A DNA stretch of 64,000 nucleotides from CAVORD01 sp963698535 (GTDB taxonomy: Bacteria; Bacteroidota; Bacteroidia; Bacteroidales; VadinHA17), in contig CAVORD010000001.1 of NCBI GenBank assembly GCA_963698535.1, positions 1,674,001 through 1,738,000 of the forward strand, in the 5' to 3' direction. Below, one piece after another: positions 49,937 through 59,710 of this stretch. A program made the translations under genes and the position numbers. How positions within the stretch are numbered: position 1 is the first letter of the stretch; each line of letters begins with the position of its first letter. The notes below the pieces were generated by a model. It was not told the origin of the DNA. It did no database searches and saw only the letters and a list, made by a program, of their open reading frames with translations.

Positions 49937-51133
49937 TCAGATACCGGCCACAGCTTTTTTTACTTTCTCTGCAGCATCGGCAAAAGTAAGAGCTGAATAG
50001 ACCTTCAGTCCGGAATTATCAATAATAGTTTTGGCCTCTTCGGCATTTGTGCCCTGCAATCTTACAATGACAGGTACATTTATTTCGCCTATAGATTTAT
50101 ATGCTTCTACAACGCCATTGGCCACACGGTCGCATCTTACAATACCTCCAAAAATATTTATAAGGATGGCTTTAACTGCAGGATCTTTAAGGATAATTCT
50201 GAAGCCCGCCTCAACAGTTTGAGCACTGGCACCACCGCCAACATCAAGAAAGTTGGCAGGATCACCACCCGACAATTTGATTATGTCCATTGTTGCCATG
50301 GCCAGTCCTGCACCATTAACCATACAACCTACATTACCGTCGAGCTTAATAAAATTAAGATTATACTCTCCGGCCTCTACCTCAATAGGGTCCTCCTCTG
50401 CTATGTCCCTCATATTAAGCAGTTCAGGCTGTCTGAACAGAGCATTGTCATCAATTACAACCTTGCAGTCAACTGCAAGTACCTTGTCGTCACTTGTTTT
50501 TAATACGGGGTTGATCTCCATAAGCTGAGCGTCGCTCGAAAGATATGCTTCATATACCCCTGTAAGGAATCGTGTCATCTCCTTAAAGGCCTTACCCTCA
50601 AAGCCCAGTTTGAAGGCAATATTTCTGGCCTGGAAAGGTTGTAATCCTGCTCCGGGATCGACCTCCTCCTTATAAATAAGATGAGGTGTCTTCTCCGCAA
50701 CCTCTTCTATATCCATCCCTCCTTCGGGGGAGTAAATGATTACATTTCTTCCGGTATCCCTGTTCAGGAGGATACTGAGATAGTACTCCTTTATTGTTGC
50801 TTCACCCTTATAATAGACATCCTGCGCCACCAGAACCTTATGTACTATTTTGCCTTCTGGTCCTGTTTGCGGTGTCACCAGCTTCATTCCAAGCATAGCA
50901 TCAGTGATCTTTGCAACCTCCTCAATTGATTTTGCCAGCTTAACGCCACCACCTTTTCCACGTCCGCCGGCATGTACCTGTGCCTTAATAACAAATAGGT
51001 CTGAATTATACTTCTTCTTAAGCTCACCTGCAACCAGAATAGCATGATCGCTATTCTCTGCTACAAAGCCCTCTTGAATTGCAACATTATGAGCCTTTAG
51101 TATTGCCTTACCCTGAAATTCATGAATGTTCAT
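49937..51133 (-). CDS. sucC: Succinate-CoA ligase (ADP-forming) beta subunit
   Basis: 398 residues, canonical length. The TCA-cycle enzyme interconverting succinyl-CoA and succinate with ATP formation. The ATP-grasp domain starts MNIHEFQGKAILKAHNV and includes VIKAQVHAGGRGKGGGVKLA near residue 45. The C-terminal ligase domain has NPVLKTSDDKVLAVDCKV, FLDVGGGASAQTVEAGF and INIFGGIVRCDRVANG. The alpha subunit gene sucD is not adjacent. Confidence 0.97.
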   Translation of the reverse strand: MNIHEFQGKAILKAHNVAIQEGFVAENSDHAILVAGELKKKYNSDLFVIKAQVHAGGRGKGGGVKLAKSIEEVAKITDAMLGMKLVTPQTGPEGKIVHKVLVAQDVYYKGEATIKEYYLSILLNRDTGRNVIIYSPEGGMDIEEVAEKTPHLIYKEEVDPGAGLQPFQARNIAFKLGFEGKAFKEMTRFLTGVYEAYLSSDAQLMEINPVLKTSDDKVLAVDCKVVIDDNALFRQPELLNMRDIAEEDPIEVEAGEYNLNFIKLDGNVGCMVNGAGLAMATMDIIKLSGGDPANFLDVGGGASAQTVEAGFRIILKDPAVKAILINIFGGIVRCDRVANGVVEAYKSIGEINVPVIVRLQGTNAEEAKTIIDNSGLKVYSALTFADAAEKVKKAVAGI

Positions 51134-51179
51134 TACCTGACGTTTATTATTGGTTACCTATCCTAAGGCGGACAGTTTA

Positions 51180-51771
51180 ATGAGTCGCAAAATAGAAAGA
51201 AATAGTGTAATTTTGGGTGCTTTGGAACAAAAAATGAGGAGAAAGTTACTTAATGAGGAACTCGGCCGAAAAAATGTAGACGAGTTTAAAAAAGCCGAAA
51301 AACTACCGGTAATAATTGTGCTCGATAATGTAAGAAGTATGCACAATGTGGGGTCGGTATTCCGGACAGCCGACAGTTTTCTTGTTGAGAGCATTTATCT
51401 GTGCGGTATAACAGCTACACCACCTCACCGCGAGATACAGAAGAGTGCCCTTGGTTCAACAGAGTCGGTAGCATGGAATTACACTGAGTCTGCCCGTGAT
51501 GCCGTAATAATGCTTAAAAGCAAGGGTTATACAACAATAGCTGTCGAACAGGTGGAAGGCAGTATTATGTTAAGGGATCTTGAGGTTGATACCAACAGGA
51601 AGTATGTTCTCATTTTTGGTCATGAGATCAATGGTGTAGTCACAGGAGGTTGTCGATTTATGTGATTTATGTGTTGAGTTGCCACAATATGGTACTAAAC
51701 ACTCATTCAATATTTCAGTCACAACAGGTATTGTCCTGTGGGAACTGGCAAACAAGCTAATAGGAAAATAG
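51180..51771 (+). CDS. TrmH/SpoU-family RNA methyltransferase, C-terminally frameshifted
   Basis: From ATG 51180 (MSRKIERNSV) the protein shows the SPOUT signatures VLDNVRSMHNVGSVFRTAD near residue 45 and VLIFGHEINGV near 145. The frame then breaks at 51640 and stops at 51665. The next frame resumes with QEVVDLCDLCVELPQYGTKH and NISVTTGIVLWELAN, the expected knot region that binds S-adenosylmethionine, ending at 51771. One extra base in GTAGTCACAG explains it. The joined length is about 197 residues. It is divergent from sucC. Confidence 0.85.
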
Positions 51772-51803
51772 AAAAAGGGTGACCGTATGGCCACCCTTTT
51801 TTA
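51772..51803. terminator. Bidirectional terminator between trmH and the TPR gene
   Basis: Arms AAAAAGGGTG (51772-51781) and CACCCTTTTT (51792-51801), with A-run and T-run on opposite sides. It separates two convergent genes. Confidence 0.85.
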
Positions 51804-51823
51804 TTATATTGCTTAGGTTATTG

Positions 51824-53540
51824 TTACTTAACAATACCCATGAAAGTTTCGTCTGCAAAGAATTTAGCGAATTCAAGATCAGTAGAAGCAACAGCTTTCC
51901 ACTTCTCATTGTATCCTACTGCCTCACGCAGGTTATTCATTGTATAATCGGCATCATCAAGACGTGCACCAACAACTGCCTTAAGATATGAAGGCCTTCC
52001 GCATTTGCAAGGTTCCATTGACTCAAGTGTTGTTTTGGCCCTGTTAACATCACCTTTAAGAAGAAGTGCCAGTGCCAGGTTAAATGAAGGCTCAGTGCCA
52101 AGGAGATTAACTGCCTTGTCGTATTCACCTTTTTTAAGTGCAATTATACCAAGACCGAATTTAGAGTCGGCTGTCGGAGCAGCCAGGGAATTGAAATACT
52201 CGTCAGCTTTTACAAGGTCGTTCTGCATAAGAGCAGCATAACCCATGTTATTCTTGATAACGTCGTTATTCTGAAGAGCTTTTGCTTTTTCAAAAGCAGC
52301 CATTGCTTCAGCAGGTTTTCCTAATTTAATATAGGTGTAACCTACGTTATTGTGAGCTCTGAAGCACTTTGGAACTGCTTCTGCTGCTGCCTCATAAAAA
52401 CCAAGCTGCTCGTTGGCATCTTGTGTAAGAGTTGCTGCATAAAGCATCTCCTCAAGTCCGAGAACTTTAATGTCTGATTTTGCAAGTTCAAGGATCTGCT
52501 CATCTGTACGGCCGATCTTGTCAACATTTACAATAAGCTGTGATCTTCTGAGTTTAGGAAGGATCTCTTCAGCAAGTACCTCGAAAGCTGCAGACATATT
52601 CTTTATCTCTGTCTCACGTACGGCAGGGTCGCTGTACATTGAAAGAACGCGAAGGATCAGTTCCTTATCCTGGATCGTTGAAGCCTCAACAGCTGTTTTA
52701 AAACCATCCCAGTCTTCAGCAGTATACTTGCTGGTGATAAATTCCGGGTTTGTAACATCTGCAACCTTTTCAGTTTCCATTGTCTTCTTAACAAAACCTG
52801 AAGCAGCTTCAGATCTCTTACCTGCAAGTTTCTCGTTAAGATCAAACTTACCATCGGGTGATGCATATGAGCTAACAGTAGTACCTTTGAAAACAAGGTT
52901 CTCTGTGCTGTTAACCATTTTAATATAATCCTGAAGCATTTTAACATCGTCAGAAGAAAGCTCAGTCTTACGAAGCTCTGCCCTGTTAATTACATAATGT
53001 ATGTCAGCAGACTTGTTCTCAGGAATGATCCTTTTGAATGCGTCCGCAATCATACCAGGCTTGGCCTGAACTTCTACAAGTGTAGATGTAGCGATAACAC
53101 CATCGGCAAGCTTAATCGGATCGAAATCGAGGCTTGTGGTTTTTCTGGTTGCCTTAACTCTTAAAACAAGTTCAGACTTACGCATGCCTTCAACAAAAGC
53201 AAACTCGTCGTTATAATTGAAGTTGTCACCAACATAGTTTATCACCTCATTGTTCTCAAGAACTTTTTCGCCCTGAAGTTTTACACTCTTAAGTGCTGTT
53301 TCGCCTCCTTCGTAAACGAGAACAGGTGTTGCTTCAACGATTGTGTTTTTATCAAAATATTTTGCGGGGAAAGTACCTTTGATCTGTACCTTAACCATTC
53401 CTGCGTGTGTTTCAAGCACTTTAGGAACAACCTCGTACTTTAACGAGACCCTGGTTTTTCTTCATTTTTGAAAGTCCGCTACAGCTTGTGAAAGCAAGAG
53501 CAACAACAAAAATGAGTAAATAAGTTGCGATTCTTTTCAT
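51824..53540 (-). CDS. TPR lipoprotein with OmpA-like middle domain, N-terminally frameshifted
   Basis: The main frame (to 53419) lacks a signal peptide. Upstream, in another frame, ATG 53540 opens MKRIATYLLIFVVALAFTSC, a lipoprotein signal with lipobox. Removal of one A in the AAGAAAAAC run near 53457 joins them through KYEVVPKVLETHAG. The middle (about 200-240) has GTTVSSYASPDGK, similar to OmpA-like peptidoglycan domains. The C-terminal 200 residues hold TPRs (AHNNVGYTYIKLGKPAEA, KNNMGYAALMQNDL). It is probably an outer-membrane lipoprotein linked to the wall; the specific role is not known. Confidence 0.85.
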
Positions 53541-53667
53541 AATGCAAATTGTTATTTGTTTAATGTTTCCTGTGTTTTTATTGTTTCAGGTGTTTACAAC
53601 TATTTCAGTTGCCAATGCAAATCTAAAAAAAATCAACGAATTATCAGTTGGGATGAGATTAAAATTC

Positions 53668-54315
53668 CTATAAAATCACTGTATTAATGCCTTTTATATA
53701 GTTCCCTTTGAATATTACATTGATGATTTTATCATAATCGGCCTGATTGCCTACAAAATCAATATTATTAATATCTACAATTATATACCGGTTATCAGGA
53801 TTTTGCTTGAAAAAGGTAAAATAACTCTCCTGAATCTTTGTAAGATACTCAATATTAATGGATTTTTCATATTCCCTTCCTCTTTTTGCAATATTATCGA
53901 TCAATTTTTCAGGGTTAACATGAAGGTAAATGAAAAGGTCCGGTTTTGGTAGCGAGCTATATATGATATAAAAGATCTGCCTGTAAAGATTATATTCATC
54001 TCCATCAAGAGTTGAGGAGGCAAATACCAGTGATTTCATGAAATAGTAATCAGCTACCGTGAAATTTTTAAATAGGTCCTGTTCAGCGAGCTCCTCCTTC
54101 TGCTGTTTGTATCTGTCGGCAAGAAAGGATAGTTCCAGCGGGAATGAATATTTTCCCGGATCATTGTAAAATTTTGGAAGGAATGGATTGTCGGCAAATC
54201 TCTCAAGTATGAGTTTACCGTTAAACTCATTTGCCAGTTTTGTTGCTAGGGTTGTCTTTCCCGCTCCTATATTTCCCTCTATTACAATATAATTGTACCC
54301 AGGCAGGTTGTCCAT
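53668..54315 (-). CDS. Deoxynucleoside kinase (dCK/dGK family)
   Basis: 215 residues. A salvage kinase phosphorylating deoxynucleosides. The P-loop IVIEGNIGAGKTTLA lies near residues 11-25, then the substrate site ILERFADNPFLPKFY, LSFLADRYKQQ and the lid region KRGREYEKSI near 145. The bacterial family includes deoxyadenosine and deoxyguanosine kinases; the base preference cannot be assigned. It is downstream of pnp but beyond a terminator, so probably independent. Confidence 0.9.
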   Translation of the reverse strand: MDNLPGYNYIVIEGNIGAGKTTLATKLANEFNGKLILERFADNPFLPKFYNDPGKYSFPLELSFLADRYKQQKEELAEQDLFKNFTVADYYFMKSLVFASSTLDGDEYNLYRQIFYIIYSSLPKPDLFIYLHVNPEKLIDNIAKRGREYEKSINIEYLTKIQESYFTFFKQNPDNRYIIVDINNIDFVGNQADYDKIINVIFKGNYIKGINTVIL

Positions 54316-54364
54316 TCAATAATTAGGTTAGTGCCTGTAAATTTAGAAATTGAATTGGTATATG

Positions 54365-54392
54365 AAAAAAAAAGACCGGTAAAAAACCGGTC
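54365..54392 (-). terminator. Terminator after pnp
   Basis: Arms GACCGGT and ACCGGTC around an A-rich loop, with about eight A on the left forming the U-tract for leftward transcription. It lies about 30 bases after the pnp stop. Confidence 0.85.
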
Positions 54393-54423
54393 CTTTTGTA
54401 TTTATTAATTTTCTCTGGAAGGA

Positions 54424-56565
54424 TCACGCTCTTCCCTGTTCTCCCTTGGCGGGCGGGGCAGATAGTTCCTTTCTCGAAAGTTTGAACTTACCGTTCTTAG
54501 GATCTGTTCCTATGAGTTTTACCTCCACTTCCTGTCCCTCCTTAAGAACTTCGTCAACGGTATCAAGTCTGCGCCATTCGATCTCCGATATGTGAAGCAG
54601 TCCTTCCCTGTTGGGGAGGAACTCAACAAAGGCACCAAAGGCTACAATTGACTTAACTTTACCTTTATATACCATTCCTACCTCCGGAACAGCTGTTATA
54701 GCCTTAACCCTGTCGAGAGCGGCTGTAATGGCATCTTTGTCGTCGCCGAAAATATCAACCATTCCCTGACCGTTGATCTCTTCAACAACGATAGTTGTAC
54801 CGGTTGTTGCCTGAATCTCCTGGATGATCTTTCCACCAGGGCCGATAAGAGCACCGATTGTATCTTTAGGTATAAATATCTTAATGATCCTCGGAGCATG
54901 CGGCTTGAGGTCGGCATTTGGTTCAGCAATTACGCTTTCCATTATTTCCAGGATGTGCATTCTTCCTTTCTTCGACTGCAAAAGAGCTTCAGAAAGAACT
55001 TCATATGACAAACCATCAACCTTGATGTCCATCTGTGTTGCTGTAATACCTTTCTTTGTTCCGGCAACCTTAAAGTCCATGTCGCCTAAATGATCTTCAT
55101 CACCAAGAATATCCGACAGCACTGCATAGGCGCCTGTTTTCTTATCGGTGATAAGTCCCATTGCAATACCTGAAACTGTGCCTTTGATCTTAATACCTGC
55201 ATCCATGAGGGCAAGTGAGCTGGCACATACCGTTGCCATTGATGATGAGCCATTCGACTCCAGTATATCAGATACAACGCGTGTTGTATATGGGTTATCA
55301 AGAATTGAAGGAAGAACTTTTTTAATAGCCCTGTGAGCAAGATTACCATGTCCTACCTCACGTCTGCTGAGTCCCCTTGCGGGCCTGGCATCGCCGGTTG
55401 AAAAAGGAGGGAAGTTATAATGCAAAAGGAATTTCTCAGTACCCTGATTAAGGGCCTCATCAATTATCTTCTCATCGAGCTTGGTCCCAAGAGTCACTGT
55501 TGTTAATGATTGGGTCTCTCCTCTTGTAAAGAGGGCCGATCCATGTGTTGCAGGCAGAAAGTCAACCTCACATTTTATCGCTCTGATCTCGTCGCATTTT
55601 CTGCCATCGAGTCTTACTTTTTTATCCAGAACCAGTTTCCGTGCTGCCTCCTTGTGTACATCGTGGAAGTACTTCTTAACAAGGCCCTCATTTACAGGGT
55701 TCTCCTCGTTGAACTGCTCCATGAAACCAGCCATGACAGCTTCGATCTTTTCACTGCGCAGGTGCTTGTCGGCAACAAGTTCGCTAACCACACTGTAGCA
55801 TTTATCAAATGTCTCATCCCACACTTTCTTGCGGAGATCCTCATCATTGGTCTCGTGGCAATATTCCCTGACAGCCTTTTTCCCTGCCATTTCAGCAAAC
55901 TCTAACTGAGCCTTGCACTGAACCTTAATTGCATCGTGAGCTACTTTAAGAGCTTCGATCATCTCCTCCTCACTTACCTCATTCATCTCACCTTCCACCA
56001 TGAGTATATTATCGTAGGTAGCTCCAACAAGGAGATCAATGTCGGCCTCTTTAACCTGTGAGAATCCGGGGTTGACAATAAACTTGCCATTCACCCTTGC
56101 TACCCTCACCTCTGAGATAGGACCGTTGAAAGGAATATCTGAAACTGCCAGTGCTGCCGATGCTGCCAGTCCGGCCAGTGCATCAGGCATAATATCTTTT
56201 TCAGCTGAAATCAGGTTTATTGTAACAAATGTCTCAGCATGATAATCATCGGGGAACAGAGGACGTAACGCCCTGTCAACAAGCCTTGAAACCAGGATCT
56301 CATAATCGGAAGGACGAGCTTCTCTTTTAAGGAAACCACCCGGGAACCGGCCTGATGATGCAAACTTCTCTTTATACTCTACGGAGAGTGGCATAAAATC
56401 AGCACCCTCCTTACCCTCTTTTGCTGAAACAACTGTGGCAAGGATCATGGTCTTACCCATTTTCAATAATACTGAACCATCAGCCTGACGGGCAAGCTTA
56501 CCGGTTTCAAGCGTAATAGTACGACCATCTCCGAGATCTATCTTTTTCTCAATTACTTTAAACAT
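54424..56565 (-). CDS. pnp: Polyribonucleotide nucleotidyltransferase (PNPase)
   Basis: 713 residues. A phosphorolytic 3'-5' exoribonuclease of the degradosome. Two RNase PH domains (first with GRFPGGFLKREARPSDYE near 75, second with RGETQSLTTVTLGT and DILGDEDHLGDMDFKVAGT near 350-490) flank a helical linker. The KH domain follows with IGPGGKIIQEIQATTG near 575, then an S1 domain with GKVKSIVAFGAFVEFLPNREG. Complete. It is downstream of rpsO, the conserved rpsO-pnp order, with a hairpin between them. Confidence 0.98.
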   Translation of the reverse strand: MFKVIEKKIDLGDGRTITLETGKLARQADGSVLLKMGKTMILATVVSAKEGKEGADFMPLSVEYKEKFASSGRFPGGFLKREARPSDYEILVSRLVDRALRPLFPDDYHAETFVTINLISAEKDIMPDALAGLAASAALAVSDIPFNGPISEVRVARVNGKFIVNPGFSQVKEADIDLLVGATYDNILMVEGEMNEVSEEEMIEALKVAHDAIKVQCKAQLEFAEMAGKKAVREYCHETNDEDLRKKVWDETFDKCYSVVSELVADKHLRSEKIEAVMAGFMEQFNEENPVNEGLVKKYFHDVHKEAARKLVLDKKVRLDGRKCDEIRAIKCEVDFLPATHGSALFTRGETQSLTTVTLGTKLDEKIIDEALNQGTEKFLLHYNFPPFSTGDARPARGLSRREVGHGNLAHRAIKKVLPSILDNPYTTRVVSDILESNGSSSMATVCASSLALMDAGIKIKGTVSGIAMGLITDKKTGAYAVLSDILGDEDHLGDMDFKVAGTKKGITATQMDIKVDGLSYEVLSEALLQSKKGRMHILEIMESVIAEPNADLKPHAPRIIKIFIPKDTIGALIGPGGKIIQEIQATTGTTIVVEEINGQGMVDIFGDDKDAITAALDRVKAITAVPEVGMVYKGKVKSIVAFGAFVEFLPNREGLLHISEIEWRRLDTVDEVLKEGQEVEVKLIGTDPKNGKFKLSRKELSAPPAKGEQGRA

Positions 56566-56620
56566 TTCTGAAATTGTTAGTGAAACGTGAATTTACTAAA
56601 TCTGTGCGAATTAACAGTAA

Positions 56621-56645
56621 TAAAAAAGGCAATCCGGGATTGCCT
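56621..56645 (-). terminator. Terminator/attenuator between rpsO and pnp
   Basis: Arms AGGCAATC and GATTGCCT around CGG, with six A on the left as U-tract for leftward transcription. It follows the rpsO stop within 10 bases, so pnp needs read-through or its own promoter. Confidence 0.8.
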
Positions 56646-56652
56646 ATTTAGC

Positions 56653-56922
56653 TTACTTACGTAAATTCAGCGCTTTTATAATCTCACGATATCTTTCAAT
56701 ATCTTTTACCTTCAGATAATCGAGCAGTCGCCTTCTTTTTCCAACAAGCTTGATAAGTGCACGCTGGGTGCTGTAATCCTTCTTGTTCTTCTTAAGGTGC
56801 TCGGTCAGGTGTGAAATCCTGTAGGAAAATAGAGCTATTTGACCTTCCGCAGTACCTGTGTCGATATCTGAACTGCCATATGTCTGGAAAAAATCCCTCT
56901 TCTTTTCTGCGGTTAAATACAT
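56653..56922 (-). CDS. rpsO: 30S ribosomal protein S15
   Basis: 89 residues from ATG 56922 (MYLTAEKKRDFFQTYG), the normal length of S15. Conserved parts are DTGTAEGQIALFSYRI, HLKKNKKDYSTQRAL and GKRRRLLDYL. A longer open frame runs upstream to 57093, but that extension is AT-rich, unlike S15, and is rejected. It binds 16S rRNA early in small-subunit assembly. It precedes pnp as in most bacteria. Confidence 0.97.
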   Translation of the reverse strand: MYLTAEKKRDFFQTYGSSDIDTGTAEGQIALFSYRISHLTEHLKKNKKDYSTQRALIKLVGKRRRLLDYLKVKDIERYREIIKALNLRK

Positions 56923-57252
56923 GTCTCTGTTAAATATATTGTTAATCCAAATATAAAATGTGTCTCCAATTTTGGAACGCAAAAATAAGTATTTTTTATG
57001 TAATAACTCTAACAATTGGTTATTTTTTAAAAATATTTGATAATAGTTCATGGGTTGAATCATGTAGCTCCAATGAAGGTAACCCATAATCACACAACTG
57101 TTTATATATTAGACGCAAAAATCGTGCTAAGAGTTGCTTCCTTTATGTAAAAGGATTATTGGTTGGTCAAAATAAAACGCGCTCTTGTCAAACTTACCGG
57201 TCAGACCAGCTGTTTTCAACTCCTTTTTGAATTAGTAACAGAGCAGCCAGGC
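56923..57252. other. Intergenic region upstream of rpsO, no gene seen
   Basis: 330 AT-rich bases between rpsO and the K+ channel gene. It should hold the rpsO promoter and leader. I see no convincing promoter pair, RNA structure or repeat. The 170-base open frame fused to rpsO looks fortuitous. Confidence 0.6.
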
Positions 57253-58302
57253 TTATATTCCCTTGTAAATGAGCTTCTGCAGTGATTCAATCTGCTCGTT
57301 TGTACCCAATACAAAAAGCTGATCACTGCCTGAAAGCCTTATGTCGGCTGAAGGGTTAACAATGTAGATACCATTACCCCTCTTGAGACCAATTATATTG
57401 GCGCCCGACTGATTGCGTATATCCAGTTCCTTGATTGATGAATTTTCAAAACAATCAGCAATGTTATTACATGTTATCTCTTCGATCTTTACTCCGGTCC
57501 TGAAAGGTTGCATCAATACATGATCGAGAAATTCCACTACATCGGGGTCGACCACCAGCCTTGCCATTCTTGTTCCTCCGATCTTATCGGGCATGATAAC
57601 ATTGGAGGCACCTGCCCTCTTTAATTTAATATCGGAGTTATCATCAGATGCCCTGCTGATTATAAGAAGATCGGGGTGCAGCTGCCTTGCTGTAATAACA
57701 ATAAAAAGGTTATCTGCGTCATTTGGAAGGGTGGTAATAAGAGCCCTTGCATTTGCAATATTGGCTGATTCAAGAACCCCTTCCTGTGTTGCGTCTCCAT
57801 GTACATAGAGGAATCCCTTGGAGTCGCGGATCGCATTAATTATCTCCTCGCTTTTTTCGACTATTACAAGGTCGTTGTCGTGTTCAAACAGCTCCTTTAC
57901 TGACTGTGATCCGTTACGTCCAAATCCACATACAATTACGTGGTTACTTAATTTATCAATACTTTTTTTCACCTTGCTGTCGATAAAATAGTGTGTAAAA
58001 ATACCATCTACAATGTATCTGGTTACTGTTGTTGCAACGTAACCGAATATCCCGAAGCTAACAACAATTAGTCCGATAGTGAATATCTTTCCTCCTGTCG
58101 ATGGTTCTGCTAGCTCTCTGAAACCAACGGTGGCCATAGTGATCACAGTCATATAAGCGGCATCGAGAAGGGAGTAACCCTCAATTATCATAAATCCCAG
58201 GATTCCTACTAATCCTATACCAAAGAGCAACCCCATTGCTGTTAGTATAGACCGGAAGACAGAATCTCTGCTCGTGAAATTATGAATAATGGTTCCGGGC
58301 AT
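57253..58302 (-). CDS. Potassium channel with RCK (TrkA-N/TrkA-C) domains
   Basis: 349 residues. Two membrane helices (about 18-38 and 72-95) flank a pore helix with selectivity filter TMATVGFREL near residue 58. An RCK domain follows from about 117 (NHVIVCGFGRNGSQ, then VHGDATQEGVLESANI), then a TrkA-C domain with NPSADIRLSGSDQLFVLG. This is the MthK/GsuK-type layout. The filter ends in FRE rather than the usual YGD or FGD, which may alter selectivity. It is 2 bases downstream of the DUF2851 gene. Confidence 0.9.
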   Translation of the reverse strand: MPGTIIHNFTSRDSVFRSILTAMGLLFGIGLVGILGFMIIEGYSLLDAAYMTVITMATVGFRELAEPSTGGKIFTIGLIVVSFGIFGYVATTVTRYIVDGIFTHYFIDSKVKKSIDKLSNHVIVCGFGRNGSQSVKELFEHDNDLVIVEKSEEIINAIRDSKGFLYVHGDATQEGVLESANIANARALITTLPNDADNLFIVITARQLHPDLLIISRASDDNSDIKLKRAGASNVIMPDKIGGTRMARLVVDPDVVEFLDHVLMQPFRTGVKIEEITCNNIADCFENSSIKELDIRNQSGANIIGLKRGNGIYIVNPSADIRLSGSDQLFVLGTNEQIESLQKLIYKGI

Positions 58303-58304
58303 AA

Positions 58305-59630
58305 TCAGGGTTCAAGTAATGTTTGTTCGGGACGGGCAATATCAAGACCCAAACTTATCAAATTACTTCCAATAAGACAATCAAGGCACCGTCTCTTTTT
58401 GCAATAGTTTGAATAAAGCTCAATCAGACCCTGGGTCATGAATGCGGAATTCAACTTGAGACCATTATCCGACCACATTTCAGTGATGCGGTTTTTTTCA
58501 GGATTAAGAGTGTCGAGGACCAAAATACTCGCTTCAACAAGCATCTCCTTATCCCGGCGTTTGCCATAAGCAAACAGGATAGGTGAAACAACATTAATTA
58601 GAACCGATTCTATTGAGGCTTCCCCCATCTTTCTCTTTGCCGTCCGGACTTCTTTCCCAAAGAGATAATGATTATCCCAATAATCAGATGCCTGGCACCG
58701 GAAAAGAGGAATCAGCGATTTAACAGGTCCATCATCACAAATTCTTGAAAAAAGCCTTGGGTTGCGCGACAGCAGGTCAGCAAGTTGTGCAATTCTGATA
58801 GTCGGGAATCCTGCGGGATGCATTCGGCTCATCTTCCAGATAGCTCCATGCATAGGATTGATGCTGTACTTCGACTTCAGTGCCCTGAATTCCGTTGCCA
58901 GACTGTTAAAATAGTTATCATTGCCGCATTTTCTGAAGAGTCCCTCATCGAGTAGTCCTGCCGTACCGAAAAGAAGAGCCTCTGTCTGAAACAGATCGCC
59001 GGCATGGCGCCTTAATATTTTCATTGGCAGAGTCCTGGCAAGCATAACAAAAGGCTGCCTGTTAACCTTGCCTCCAAAACTCTCCGCAAGCTTAAGGTAA
59101 AATAACTCCTCCCAATCATCACCTGTTACTTTCAGCAATTCCAGTAACTCCTCAACCTTACGCTCAAGACGCTCAACAGCAACCGATTCCACCCACATCC
59201 TTGTCAGGCCCTCTCTCACCTTCCCAATATCGTTTTCGCATGGTATTGCCAATGGACTGTTAACCAGCTTCAGATATGAAGAGTAGTAGCTGTCATCGTA
59301 ACTTAATGTGGCAGTAGGGACAGTTCTTCCCATGGAATCTATTGTTTCTCTGTCATTCTCCACAACAACATGAAGAACAACATTATCATAGCCAGAGTCC
59401 TTATGGTGACCATGTTCATACCATTGGGATGATGAATTATGCAGCTCTATGTTCCCGGCCCAAACCGTTTCGCCGATCTTAACCCTTGCGTTGAAGAAAT
59501 CGGGGCCCGCATCCCGGTTGAATTCACCAGGAGAAATGATCTTTGGAGCACTTCCGTTGCTTAGTCTCAAGCCGGATGCACTGTATAAGCTATACTTCCA
59601 GATAAAATGAAGAAATTCCTCTCTTACCAT
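58305..59630 (-). CDS. DUF2851 family protein
   Basis: About 441 residues from ATG 59630 (MVREEFLHFIWKYSLYS); the upstream start at 59654 adds an unlikely cysteine-rich octapeptide. Features: IISPGEFNRDAGPDFFNARVKI and WAGNIELHNSSSQWYEHGH, characteristic of DUF2851, plus a C-terminal cysteine pair region (KKRRCLDCLIGSNL). The N-terminal motif E-x-H resembles nuclease-like folds, but no activity is established. Cytoplasmic. It precedes the K+ channel gene in the same direction. Confidence 0.88.
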   Translation of the reverse strand: MVREEFLHFIWKYSLYSASGLRLSNGSAPKIISPGEFNRDAGPDFFNARVKIGETVWAGNIELHNSSSQWYEHGHHKDSGYDNVVLHVVVENDRETIDSMGRTVPTATLSYDDSYYSSYLKLVNSPLAIPCENDIGKVREGLTRMWVESVAVERLERKVEELLELLKVTGDDWEELFYLKLAESFGGKVNRQPFVMLARTLPMKILRRHAGDLFQTEALLFGTAGLLDEGLFRKCGNDNYFNSLATEFRALKSKYSINPMHGAIWKMSRMHPAGFPTIRIAQLADLLSRNPRLFSRICDDGPVKSLIPLFRCQASDYWDNHYLFGKEVRTAKRKMGEASIESVLINVVSPILFAYGKRRDKEMLVEASILVLDTLNPEKNRITEMWSDNGLKLNSAFMTQGLIELYSNYCKKRRCLDCLIGSNLISLGLDIARPEQTLLEP

Positions 59631-59710
59631 GGCACATAAAATGCAGCAATCCAATATACAAAAAAGAGGAAAAAGAAGAGAGGTATTGAGCCGAAAAATG
59701 TATGTTGCTA

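Noticed and set aside
6455..53460. Programmed +1 frameshifting as the common cause of the broken genes
   Set aside because: No shared slippery codon, stop or stimulatory structure is visible at the eight sites and the genes are unrelated; kept only as a remote option.
56923..57093. N-terminal extension of S15
   Set aside because: The extension has no S15 similarity, is AT-rich, and the internal ATG at 56922 gives the exact family length.
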